NCBI GenBank assembly: GCA_947442095.1
Contig: CANEVG010000116.1
Span: 1 to 9,546 of the forward strand
Source of the DNA: Sphingomonadaceae bacterium
GTDB lineage: Bacteria; Pseudomonadota; Alphaproteobacteria; Sphingomonadales; Sphingomonadaceae
DNA: 9,546 nt
Direction of reading: 5' to 3'
Below the pieces are notes generated by a model that saw only the letters and a program-made list of their open reading frames with translations, had not been told where the DNA came from and ran no database searches. Both the position numbers and the translations under genes were made by a program. This document shows positions 1 through 5,691 of the stretch, in pieces (positions within the stretch are counted from its first letter, which is position 1; every line of letters starts with the position of its first letter).

Positions 1-119
1 GCATGTCTATTAAATGCCATACTATCAACACGGATACAAACTAATATCCACATATTACATGTCTACGAACAAAATCCCGCAACGCCGCCAACCGATTGAA
101 TTCACGCCAGTTTTAAGGA

Positions 120-419
120 TTATTCACCCATATCAGGCGGGAACTTCAGGTTAGGCTTTTGACCTGCGGTTGGCGGCAACGCGGAATTGTTCCGCGTCTT
201 GCACGGCTTGCCGAGCTTGTCCTCAAGCTCGGCCACGCGCTTCTCAAGTCGGGTAATTTTTGCAACCTAGTCGGACATGATAGCCAAGTGGCTTTCCACC
301 AAGACGGCCAGTACAGCGATCTGCGCGGATTGCTGCGCAATGACCTCCGCCTGCGCAAGGATCAGCGAAATCAGATCGTCATACGAAAGCGCGCGGAGGG
401 ATGCACGGTCCATATCCAT
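120..419 (-). pseudogene. IS66-family transposase (TnpC) N-terminal remnant
   Basis: Read on the minus strand from an ATG at 419, the conceptual product starts MDMDRASLRALSYDDLISLI and runs about 50 residues to an in-frame TAG at 267-269. The same frame then continues as a leucine-zipper-like stretch (ITRLEKRVAELEDKLGKP), followed by KTRNNSALPPTAGQKPN, and ends with TAA at 120-122. This order of a helical 'LI.LILAQ' segment, a coiled coil, then 'LGKP.KT..NS.LPP..GQKPN' is the hallmark of the N-terminus of IS66 TnpC transposases. Only about 100 codons of a protein that is usually around 500 residues are present. The zinc-binding and DDE catalytic parts are absent, and no tnpA/tnpB genes or terminal repeats are visible. 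It is therefore a dead fragment, truncated and carrying a nonsense mutation. Upstream bases 1-119 are AT-richer and show no gene. Confidence 0.82.
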
Positions 420-506
420 GCGGATTCTGAAACAAGGTGTGGGCCCCGGCGCAAGCAAATTCTTGCCATCCGAACCTGTGCGGCACCACGCCCTAATGTC
501 AGATCG

Positions 507-534
507 CTCGCCTCTTCCAACAGGCGGAGGCGAG
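507..534. repeat. 8-bp inverted repeat downstream of the Rieske gene
   Basis: CTCGCCTC (507-514) and GAGGCGAG (527-534) are perfect complements around a 12-nt loop. The hairpin lies about 65 nt past the stop of the minus-strand oxygenase gene and could end its transcript. No T-tract follows on that strand, so a factor-independent terminator is not convincing. The rest of 420-600 shows no recognisable gene. Confidence 0.3.
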
Positions 535-600
535 TAGATAGCCGTTGGATGCGTCCTGCAAGACACCATGGGTCAGATGATCGGTCCGCGCGTATCACGC

Positions 601-1938
601 CTACTTCGCCAGCCAATCCTCAAGTGTTTCATGAAAGTAGCGCAGGCGGCTTTCCTGGCCGGAGAGATAGTCGCGCTTGTATCCGCGTGAACGCAGACCG
701 CGTTGTTGCCCTGCCCAAATGTCGAGGTCTTCGTCGATCGCTCCTCCAGCAGAAACCGTGCCGTATGGACCCTGTATGTGCACAGCGGGCGTATCGATCG
801 AAACGAATTCGCGCATCACGAACGAATAGTACTGCGTCTCGCCTTTGGGGAACAGGGTCATGTACCACATGTCGAAATAGCACTTTTCCGGGTCGGTTTC
901 GTGCGGACGGGCGCGCAGCCAGATGTTGCCATCGGGCTTCAGGCTGAACGAAAGGTTCGGAAAAATCGTGTAATGCCAGTTATCCGTCAGTTGGTCGTCG
1001 TGATACGAGGAGAAATCAAAGCCTTTCTCAAGGCCGAGCTTGCGCTTCTGGCGTTGCAGATCACGGCGGATGTTGCGCGTTTTTCCGCCGCGATAGTCAT
1101 CCGGGTTCAGTTCCCAGCGCTTCAGTTCCTCGGCCATTGAAGCTAGTGTTTCATTCTCGCCGCCCTTGACCGCTTCGGCTGGTCCGGCGCCAGGCATGAA
1201 CATCCGGCAATGGCCTTCGGGATAATGATCGAACTGACAATGCTGATAGCCATATTCGATGACGAATTTCGCACCCGGGTGCACAAACGGCACGTGATAG
1301 GACTCGCTGAAGTTATCCTGAACCAGCTTCCAGTTGAAATTGCCCTCGACCGTGACCCAGTGGGTCCGCACCATCTCTTCCATCGGATAGGAATCGATCT
1401 GGTCGGCAATCGGACCGAGAAAAGTCCGCAAAGGGGCACAGTCCGGATCAAGATTGTACCAGACAAAGCCAGCCCAGACCTCGCACGGCACCTCGATGAG
1501 ATTGAGCTTGCCGCAAGGGTTGCCTTGCGCAAAATCCGCGACATCCGGTACGAATTTGAGCGTGCCCTCCATATCATAAGCCCATCCATGATACGGACAA
1601 GTCAGGTAGCGGGTATTGCCCGATGGCGCCGACATCAATTGCATGCCGCGATGCTGGCAAACATTATAGAAAGCGCGGGTCTTGCCATCATCCCCGAAGG
1701 TGCACAGGATCGTTTCGCGGCCTAGCGTCGTGGTTATATAATCACCGCTTTTCGAAAGCTCCCGCTGCAGTCCGGCGATTTGCCAGGTGCGTGTCCAGAT
1801 CTTATCCCATTCCCGGTCCATGAAGTCTTTGGCGTAGTAGCGTTCAGGCGTTATTGGCGTGCCGCGCAAGATTGGTTCGGGCTGCTTTGAAGTGTCCGCC
1901 AGCGGCTGGCGAATATCGTCTGCGTCATAATCGCTCAT
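601..1938 (-). CDS. Rieske-type non-heme iron oxygenase, alpha (catalytic) subunit
   Basis: This is a complete 445-residue protein of the aromatic-ring-hydroxylating oxygenase alpha-subunit superfamily, typical in length. The Rieske [2Fe-2S] domain is visible as C94-Q-H96 and C114-P-Y-H117 (NVCQHRGMQ ... TCPYHGWAY). The catalytic domain carries the mononuclear iron motif NFSESYHVPFVHP, giving H215 and H220, with a late acidic ligand probably D404 in EDLDIWAGQQRGL. The residue that bridges the two metal centres, Asp in naphthalene dioxygenase, is Glu212 here, as in carnitine/betaine-type Rieske enzymes. Electrons must come from a reductase that is not encoded here. The substrate cannot be read from the sequence; a hydroxylation or an oxidative demethylation are both possible. 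The start is well supported by AGGAG (minus strand, 1946-1950) 7 nt before ATG. It is transcribed divergently from the NTF2-like gene at 2111. Confidence 0.93.
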   Translation of the reverse strand: MSDYDADDIRQPLADTSKQPEPILRGTPITPERYYAKDFMDREWDKIWTRTWQIAGLQRELSKSGDYITTTLGRETILCTFGDDGKTRAFYNVCQHRGMQLMSAPSGNTRYLTCPYHGWAYDMEGTLKFVPDVADFAQGNPCGKLNLIEVPCEVWAGFVWYNLDPDCAPLRTFLGPIADQIDSYPMEEMVRTHWVTVEGNFNWKLVQDNFSESYHVPFVHPGAKFVIEYGYQHCQFDHYPEGHCRMFMPGAGPAEAVKGGENETLASMAEELKRWELNPDDYRGGKTRNIRRDLQRQKRKLGLEKGFDFSSYHDDQLTDNWHYTIFPNLSFSLKPDGNIWLRARPHETDPEKCYFDMWYMTLFPKGETQYYSFVMREFVSIDTPAVHIQGPYGTVSAGGAIDEDLDIWAGQQRGLRSRGYKRDYLSGQESRLRYFHETLEDWLAK

Positions 1939-2110
1939 GGCAAAACTCCTGCGCGCTGCGTAACAAACATTTGCGCAATCACGCTTCGCGTTTGGGCCCC
2001 TAGTTTATTGCATTTTCAGCGCATTTGACTCCACTGGAATAAGTGAGAGTTCCCGTCCCTTGGCGCAAAGCGCACTCATACCTGCCTAGGCAAGATGGGA
2101 TCTGATCCGG
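1939..2110. promoter_or_regulatory. Divergent intergenic promoter region with 10-bp palindrome
   Basis: These 172 bp separate the head-to-head oxygenase and NTF2-like genes and must hold both promoters. A perfect palindrome TGCCTAGGCA lies at 2083-2092, ending 18 nt before the ATG at 2111, where a regulator could act. A TTGACT box (2025-2030) faces the plus-strand gene but has no good -10 partner at 17 nt. No confident promoter can be drawn, and the operator role of the palindrome is inference. Confidence 0.35.
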
Positions 2111-2641
2111 ATGGCACCCTCCGATTCATTCGAAAATGCGCTCCGCCTCGTGCTGGATCGCCAAGACATTGCGCAAGTGATCAACCGGCTGGCGCGCGCG
2201 GTTGATCGCCGTGACAAGGATCTAATGGACGCTTGCTTTCATGAGGATGCGACCGACGACCATGGCATTTTCAAAGGGACAGCCCGCGCGTTTTCGGAAT
2301 GGGTCATGGTGCAGCTTGCCAATTACCGGCGGACGCAACATAGCATTTCTAACCAATTAATTGAAATTGAAGGTGATTTAGCAGTCTGCGAATCCTATTT
2401 CCATGCTCATCATGTGATGGAAACCCCTCAAGGTGAGATCAACATAGTGGTCGCCGGGCGCTACCTTGATCGCCTTGAGCGCCGCGAGAATGCCTGGAAG
2501 ATTGCCCATCGCGGGGTGGTCTATGATTGGAACCGGATCGATCCATCGACGGATGGCTGGAAGACAGAGCCCATCGCCAGCCAATTGGCGCGCGGTCAGG
2601 CGTCGGCGCAGGACCCCTCCTATGCCTTGAAATTACACTGA
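2111..2641 (+). CDS. SnoaL/NTF2-like fold protein (SnoaL_4 type)
   Basis: This 176-residue soluble protein has the features of the SnoaL-like/NTF2-like alpha+beta barrel family. An N-terminal helix pair (residues about 15-40, RQDIAQVINRLARAVDRRD) is followed by 'LMDACFHEDAT' and then alternating beta strands to about residue 140, ending with 'WKIAHRGVVYDWNR'. Polar residues that could line the pocket include D32, H77, H98, H100 and H101; catalytic assignment is a guess. Family members are small-molecule dehydratases, isomerases, polyketide cyclases, or beta subunits of ring-hydroxylating oxygenases. The head-to-head placement with a Rieske alpha subunit makes a shared pathway, or a structural beta-subunit role, plausible. 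Its sequence does not clearly show a canonical beta subunit. The Shine-Dalgarno before ATG 2111 is weak. The nearby ATG at 2095 is out of frame, so 2111 is the best start. Confidence 0.82.
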   Translation: MAPSDSFENALRLVLDRQDIAQVINRLARAVDRRDKDLMDACFHEDATDDHGIFKGTARAFSEWVMVQLANYRRTQHSISNQLIEIEGDLAVCESYFHAHHVMETPQGEINIVVAGRYLDRLERRENAWKIAHRGVVYDWNRIDPSTDGWKTEPIASQLARGQASAQDPSYALKLH

Positions 2642-2990
2642 CAGACATAGGGTGCCCCTTCAGCAGCACAGTCTCCCCGCCCGACCACCCATTCACGGCA
2701 CTCTCATGGGTGGTCCGGCAGGAGATGGCCCGTGTCGCACCGAAGTTCGCTATACGGCGAATTTCGAGCCAGACTCTCAAAAGTAACCGATCCAGATGAA
2801 TGCCTGCAAAATCGCTGCAATTGATTCGAACAATTGTCATGAAGAATCCAAGATTTTTCCAAGTGTCGTAATGGCAAGGGCACAATTCTAAGAAAATGAT
2901 AATAAGCAGAAACCCAAATTTTTTGGGCGGTTTTGTGCCAACACTGGCCGCTGCGGGCTCGGCCGGGGCGACAATGACTGCCCCGCCCAT
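2642..2990. other. Intergenic stretch without a gene
   Basis: Apart from the hairpin at 2683-2715, this stretch is AT-richer and has stops in all useful frames. A small CCCAAA-TTT-TTTGGG hairpin sits at about 2913-2927. Bases 2935-2990 may hold the eroded signal-peptide end of the following peptidase pseudogene: from the GTG at 2935 one frame reads VPTLAAAGSAGATM. No promoter could be assigned. Confidence 0.5.
2683..2715. terminator. 10-bp perfect stem-loop after the NTF2-like gene
   Basis: GACCACCCAT (2683-2692) and ATGGGTGGTC (2706-2715) form a perfect 10-bp stem with a 13-nt loop, 41 nt after the stop codon at 2641. The position fits a transcript end for the NTF2-like gene, but no T-run follows. 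It could also be an RNA-stability hairpin or a protein-binding site. Confidence 0.4.
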
Positions 2991-3724
2991 TTGCAAGGCA
3001 TTGGCGGTATGATGGGGTCGGCCAAGGAAGTGGCGGCGGCGACCGTCACGAACGCGGAAATCGTCTCATACTTCTTGCAGATGTCGGATGAGCTGGACCG
3101 CCAGAACACGATTTCTCCGGCCAAGAACCCTATGCCGTTCGCCTCGCCAAGCTGACCGCTGGCCTGGCCATCCATGACGGGCTCAGGCTCGATATCGAGC
3201 CCCACCTCGCCAATGCGGTAAACGCCTTTGCCATGGGCGATGGCACGGTGCGGGTCTAATCCGGGCTCGTGGGCAAGATGACCGACGATGAAATGCGCTG
3301 CGTGATCGGCGATGAAATCGGGCATGTGAAGCACGATAACGGCAAGAAGCGGTGAAATCCGCGCTTCAGAAGGATGCCGCGCTCAGCTTGGCGAGCGATG
3401 CCAGCAGCGGCGTGCGCAAGCTTGCCAATTCGCAGCTTGGCAAGCTGATCATGAACGTGATCAACGCACAGTATTCGCAGGCCAGCGATATCGAAGCCGA
3501 CGACTATGCGCTGACCTTCATGGCCGCCAAGAAATATCCGCATGCGGCTTGCCCCGCCGCGATGGACAAGCTGGCGGCACTGGGCGGCGGCGGCATCGGC
3601 CGGGGCGAAAACGCACCCCGATCCGGCAGCGCGCGCCAAACGGATGCCCGCGAAGATCCAGCAACCACTTGCCGCTAGGATCGATTGGACATGCAAAATC
3701 GTTTTATCCCAGATAGATGATTAG
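2991..3724 (+). pseudogene. Decayed M48-family metallopeptidase (YggG/LoiP-like)
   Basis: The remains of a membrane-associated Zn-dependent M48 peptidase can be read by joining several frames. Frame one (from 2991) gives LQGIGGMMGSAKEVAAATVT and continues to ELDRQNTISPAKN. After a 1-nt loss near 3129 a second frame reads YAVRLAKLTAGLAIHDGLRL and then VNAFAMGDGTVRV. A TAA stop (3257-3259) interrupts the usual V-[YF]-SGL. The frame goes on as KMTDDEMRCVIGDEIGHV. A second 1-nt loss at about 3353 gives KSALQKDAALSLASDASSGV with EADDYAL, the third-ligand region. A third shift between about 3590 and 3625 leads to THPDPAARAKRMPAKIQ. The zinc motif HExxH is DEIGH, with GAT at 3311-3313 replacing the first His. 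Mutated catalysis plus several frame lesions make a true pseudogene far more likely than sequencing error. Confidence 0.88.
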
Positions 3725-4203
3725 CGGCGCGCTCACCGAACTGGGCGGGGTGCGCAGACTTGTGGTATCGGTGCTGGCGCCGTGCGCGTTCCTCGTCGCG
3801 GCATTTCTGCCCATTCCCGCTGCCTATGAGCAGTGGCACGTGAGCCGGGTGGCGGAATGGCGGGAAGTGCCTGCCAGGCTCGATGCGGTGGAGATGAAAC
3901 GGCCTACCTTCGGCAAAGGCCCCTCCACCTGGCGCTACACTTTCACCCGATCCCGAAACCGGCAAGCCTTACGAGACCGGCGATATCGAACCGGGCGATT
4001 TCCCCTTCACGGTCCTTGCCTGGTCCACCACCGATAGCACCGGGCGGGCCTACCAGTCCAAGGTTGGGCAGACGATCCCCGTGCGCCGCTCGGGCGATGG
4101 AAGGCAGTATCTCCTGCGCGCCGGAGAACACACCACAATGACCGCGCTGCTCACCCTCAGCGGGCTTTACTGGCTCGGGCTGCTGACTGTCTGGCGGCGC
4201 TGA
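3717..4203 (+). pseudogene. Frameshifted DUF3592-like membrane protein
   Basis: The ATG at 3717 opens a frame with an N-terminal hydrophobic helix (about residues 14-36, LVVSVLAPCAFLVAAFLPIP), then WREVPARLDAVEM and STWRYTF. A single extra C in the run at 3946-3948 breaks the frame. In the +1 frame the protein resumes at once as DPETGKPYETGDIEPGDF, then AWSTTDSTGRAYQSKVGQ and a final membrane helix (TMTALLTLSGLYWLGLLTVW), ending in WRR and TGA at 4201-4203. Two membrane helices flanking a beta-rich 'W..V.A....Y.F.D..TG..Y' domain is the DUF3592 pattern; the function is unknown. The start overlaps the last 8 bases of the M48 pseudogene, so the two probably formed an operon and decayed together. 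A single indel could in principle be an assembly error. Confidence 0.7.
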
Positions 4204-4248
4204 GGGCGCACTGGCTGATTTGGCCGCAATCCGCTAATCCGGCACGCC

Positions 4249-5067
4249 ATGGCCGAAGCTGCTCCCATTACTGTCGCCGCGCTCTACCGGTTTGCTCGGT
4301 TTGATGATCCGGCAGCGCCTAAAGGCCCCTTGCTGGCACTGTGCACGGCGGAAGAGGTCAAAGGCACCCTCCTGCTTGCCCGCGAAGGCATCAACGGCAC
4401 CATTGCAGGCAGCGCTGAAGGGATCGCCAGCGTGCTCGATTTTATCTGCACCTTGCCCGGCTGCGCCGATCTCGATGTGAAGTTCTCCACCGCGCTCGCC
4501 ATGCCGTTTGGCCGGATGAAAGTGCGGATCAAGCGCGAGATCGTCACGATGGGAGAGCCGGGAATCGATCCGGCAGCCAGTGCCGGCACTTATGTCAGGC
4601 CGCAGGACTGGAACGCGCTGATCACCGATCCGGACACCATCGTGATCGACACCCGCAACACTTACGAGGTCGCCATCGGCACTTTCCCCGGGGCGATCAA
4701 TCCCGAGACATGCAGCTTCCGCGAGTTCCCAGGCTGGTTCCGGCGCGAGCGGGAGCGGTTGCTAGGCACGGGCCGCGCGCCCAAGGTGGCGATGTTCTGC
4801 ACAGGGGGTATCCGCTGCGAGAAATCGACCGCCTTCCTGAAGGCCGAGGGTGTGGAAGAAGTCTACCACCTCCAAGGCGGCATTCTGCGCTATCTTGAAC
4901 AAGTGCCGCCCGCACAAAGCCTCTGGCAAGGAGAATGCTTCGTGTTCGACGAGCGCGTCGCGCTCGGACCCGAACTCACGCTGGGCACAAGCGCGCCTTG
5001 CCGGGCCTGCGGGCGTGCCGTGGCGGCGAGGGAAGTTTGCGCGTGTGAAGCGGGCAAGGTGCAATAA
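4249..5067 (+). CDS. trhO: tRNA uridine(34) hydroxylase (rhodanese family)
   Basis: This 272-residue cytosolic protein of the UPF0176/YceA (TrhO) family catalyses O2-dependent 5-hydroxylation of uridine 34 in tRNA anticodons. Residues 7-100 form the N-terminal domain, with LLLAREGINGTIAGS (41-55) and PFGRMKVRIKREIV, both signature segments. A rhodanese domain follows (about 115-222) with VIDTRNTYEVAIGTFPGAIN, and the active-site loop is CTGGIRCEK with Cys184. The C-terminal segment CFVFDERVALG is present, but the protein stops soon after CRACGRAVAA. Many homologues add a further 20-40 residues with a second CxxC-type pair (YxxGxxCPxC); here there is only REVCACEAGKVQ. No clear Shine-Dalgarno precedes the ATG, but the homology begins near it, so the start is acceptable. 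It stands alone between decayed genes and the puc locus. Confidence 0.94.
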   Translation: MAEAAPITVAALYRFARFDDPAAPKGPLLALCTAEEVKGTLLLAREGINGTIAGSAEGIASVLDFICTLPGCADLDVKFSTALAMPFGRMKVRIKREIVTMGEPGIDPAASAGTYVRPQDWNALITDPDTIVIDTRNTYEVAIGTFPGAINPETCSFREFPGWFRRERERLLGTGRAPKVAMFCTGGIRCEKSTAFLKAEGVEEVYHLQGGILRYLEQVPPAQSLWQGECFVFDERVALGPELTLGTSAPCRACGRAVAAREVCACEAGKVQ

Positions 5068-5290
5068 CCTTCAAATCCCCCCCATCACCCCTGCCCTGCC
5101 TCTCTGTCTTCACCGCGCGCCCTTCATTGCAGTGGTTGGCGCGTCGATCGCTGGGCATGACGGCAAGGATCACGCAGCCGCCACAGCCTTGAAAGCCGAC
5201 ACCAACAAGGCCGAGATGGTCAGCCAAGCCCGCGAAATGGGCGGTCGACCAGCCAATACTTTCGCCACCGTGGCGCTCGATCCAACCTCA
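5068..5290. other. Intergenic stretch, possible unassigned coding debris
   Basis: No gene with a credible start and stop is seen between trhO and the puc promoter. One plus-strand frame stays open from before 5090 to about 5290 with a natural-looking composition (for example ATALKADTNKAEMVSQAREM), but it lacks its own start codon context and matches no family I recognise. It may be the debris of a gene lost when the locus was rearranged. Confidence 0.35.
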
Positions 5291-5292
5291 AG

Positions 5293-5310
5293 TGTCAATT
5301 TTTTTAGACA
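5293..5310. promoter_or_regulatory. PpsR/CrtJ-type operator, distal copy
   Basis: TGT (5293-5295), 12 bases, then ACA (5308-5310) matches the TGT-N12-ACA operator of PpsR/CrtJ, the redox- and light-responsive repressor of photosynthesis genes in purple bacteria. It is centred 26 bp upstream of a second copy and lies above pucB. Binding is inferred from motif and context. Confidence 0.72.
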
Positions 5311-5318
5311 CTATTTGG

Positions 5319-5336
5319 TGTTTATTTTATTTGACA
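5319..5336. promoter_or_regulatory. PpsR/CrtJ-type operator, proximal copy overlapping the -35 box
   Basis: TGT (5319-5321), 12 AT-rich bases, then ACA (5334-5336) gives a second exact TGT-N12-ACA site. The last 6 bases of the site are the TTGACA -35 hexamer, so an occupied site would block RNA polymerase. The gap to the distal site is exactly 8 bp, the spacing known for cooperative CrtJ binding at the bchC promoter. Confidence 0.75.
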
Positions 5337-5359
5337 TATATAACATGCTTAACGAGAAT
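5331..5359 (+). promoter_or_regulatory. Sigma-70-type promoter of pucBA
   Basis: A perfect TTGACA (5331-5336) is followed after 17 bp by GAGAAT (5354-5359), which matches the -10 consensus at four of six positions. The weak -10 fits a promoter needing activation or derepression. Transcription would start near 5366, leaving a leader of about 160 nt before pucB. Confidence 0.6.
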
Positions 5360-5440
5360 GGCAGGGCCCGAAATCCGCCTTGTTCGACTCTTGGCCGCAC
5401 CAGGCAATACTGACTACCGGTTTCGGACAAGCGCCTGGTC

Positions 5441-5496
5441 AACCTCTTTGGAGGTTTGCCTGGCAAACCACTTCGGAAGAATTCCCGAGGTTTTTT
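5441..5496 (+). promoter_or_regulatory. Structured puc leader: competing hairpins and attenuator-like element
   Basis: Three hairpins follow each other in the untranslated leader. AACCTC-TTTG-GAGGTT occupies 5441-5456. GGTTTGCC-T-GGCAAACC occupies 5453-5469 and shares four bases with the first, so the two exclude each other. CTTCGG (5471-5476) pairs with CCGAGG (5485-5490) across an 8-nt loop and is followed directly by six Ts (5491-5496), the layout of a weak intrinsic terminator. It ends 30 nt before the pucB ATG. Attenuation or mRNA stabilisation are both possible; no leader peptide is evident. Confidence 0.42.
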
Positions 5497-5526
5497 GCAA
5501 CGGTTAAGACTTGAAAGGGCATCGAA

Positions 5527-5676
5527 ATGGCAGACGATATGGTCTACCCATCGGGGTTGACAGAAAAACAAGCGATTGAGATCAATGAAGGGCTTAAGTG
5601 GGGCACGCGCATTTACGGCGGCATTGCCGTCATGGCGCATGTTCTTGCTTTTATGCTGACACCTTGGCTGCGTTAA
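5527..5676 (+). CDS. pucB: Light-harvesting complex 2 (LH2) beta apoprotein
   Basis: This 49-residue, single-span antenna polypeptide binds bacteriochlorophyll in the intracytoplasmic membrane. A polar N-terminus (MADDMVYPSGLTEKQAIE) leads to GTRIYGGIAVMAHVLAF and a final TPWLR. H38 in A-H-x-L-A is the B850-type BChl ligand. GTR(I)(Y)GG with Arg28, and the end TPWL, are LH2-beta traits (Rhodobacter LH2 beta has GTRVFGG and TPWLG), unlike LH1 beta, which ends in RPW. Arg28 matches the residue that contacts B800. The second, strongly conserved His of beta chains (His12 in Rhodoblastus acidophilus numbering) is Asn20 here, which is unusual. The start is supported by GAAAGGG (5513-5519), 7 nt before ATG. 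It is too short for routine gene callers. It is first in an operon with pucA, 15 nt downstream. Confidence 0.93.
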   Translation: MADDMVYPSGLTEKQAIEINEGLKWGTRIYGGIAVMAHVLAFMLTPWLR

Positions 5677-5691
5677 GAGGGGGCCTAAATC

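Noticed and set aside
2..65. Repeated CATGTCTA at 2-9 and 58-65
   Set aside because: Eight bases twice in AT-rich DNA is expected by chance, and no element ends can be tied to it.
159..947. A 262-codon plus-strand open frame
   Set aside because: It lies antisense across the IS66 remnant and the Rieske gene, both of which have recognisable family motifs; its own product resembles nothing and is a shadow of high GC.
2865..2885. TGT...ACA motif resembling a PpsR site
   Set aside because: The spacing is 15 bases, not 12, and no photosynthesis gene follows.
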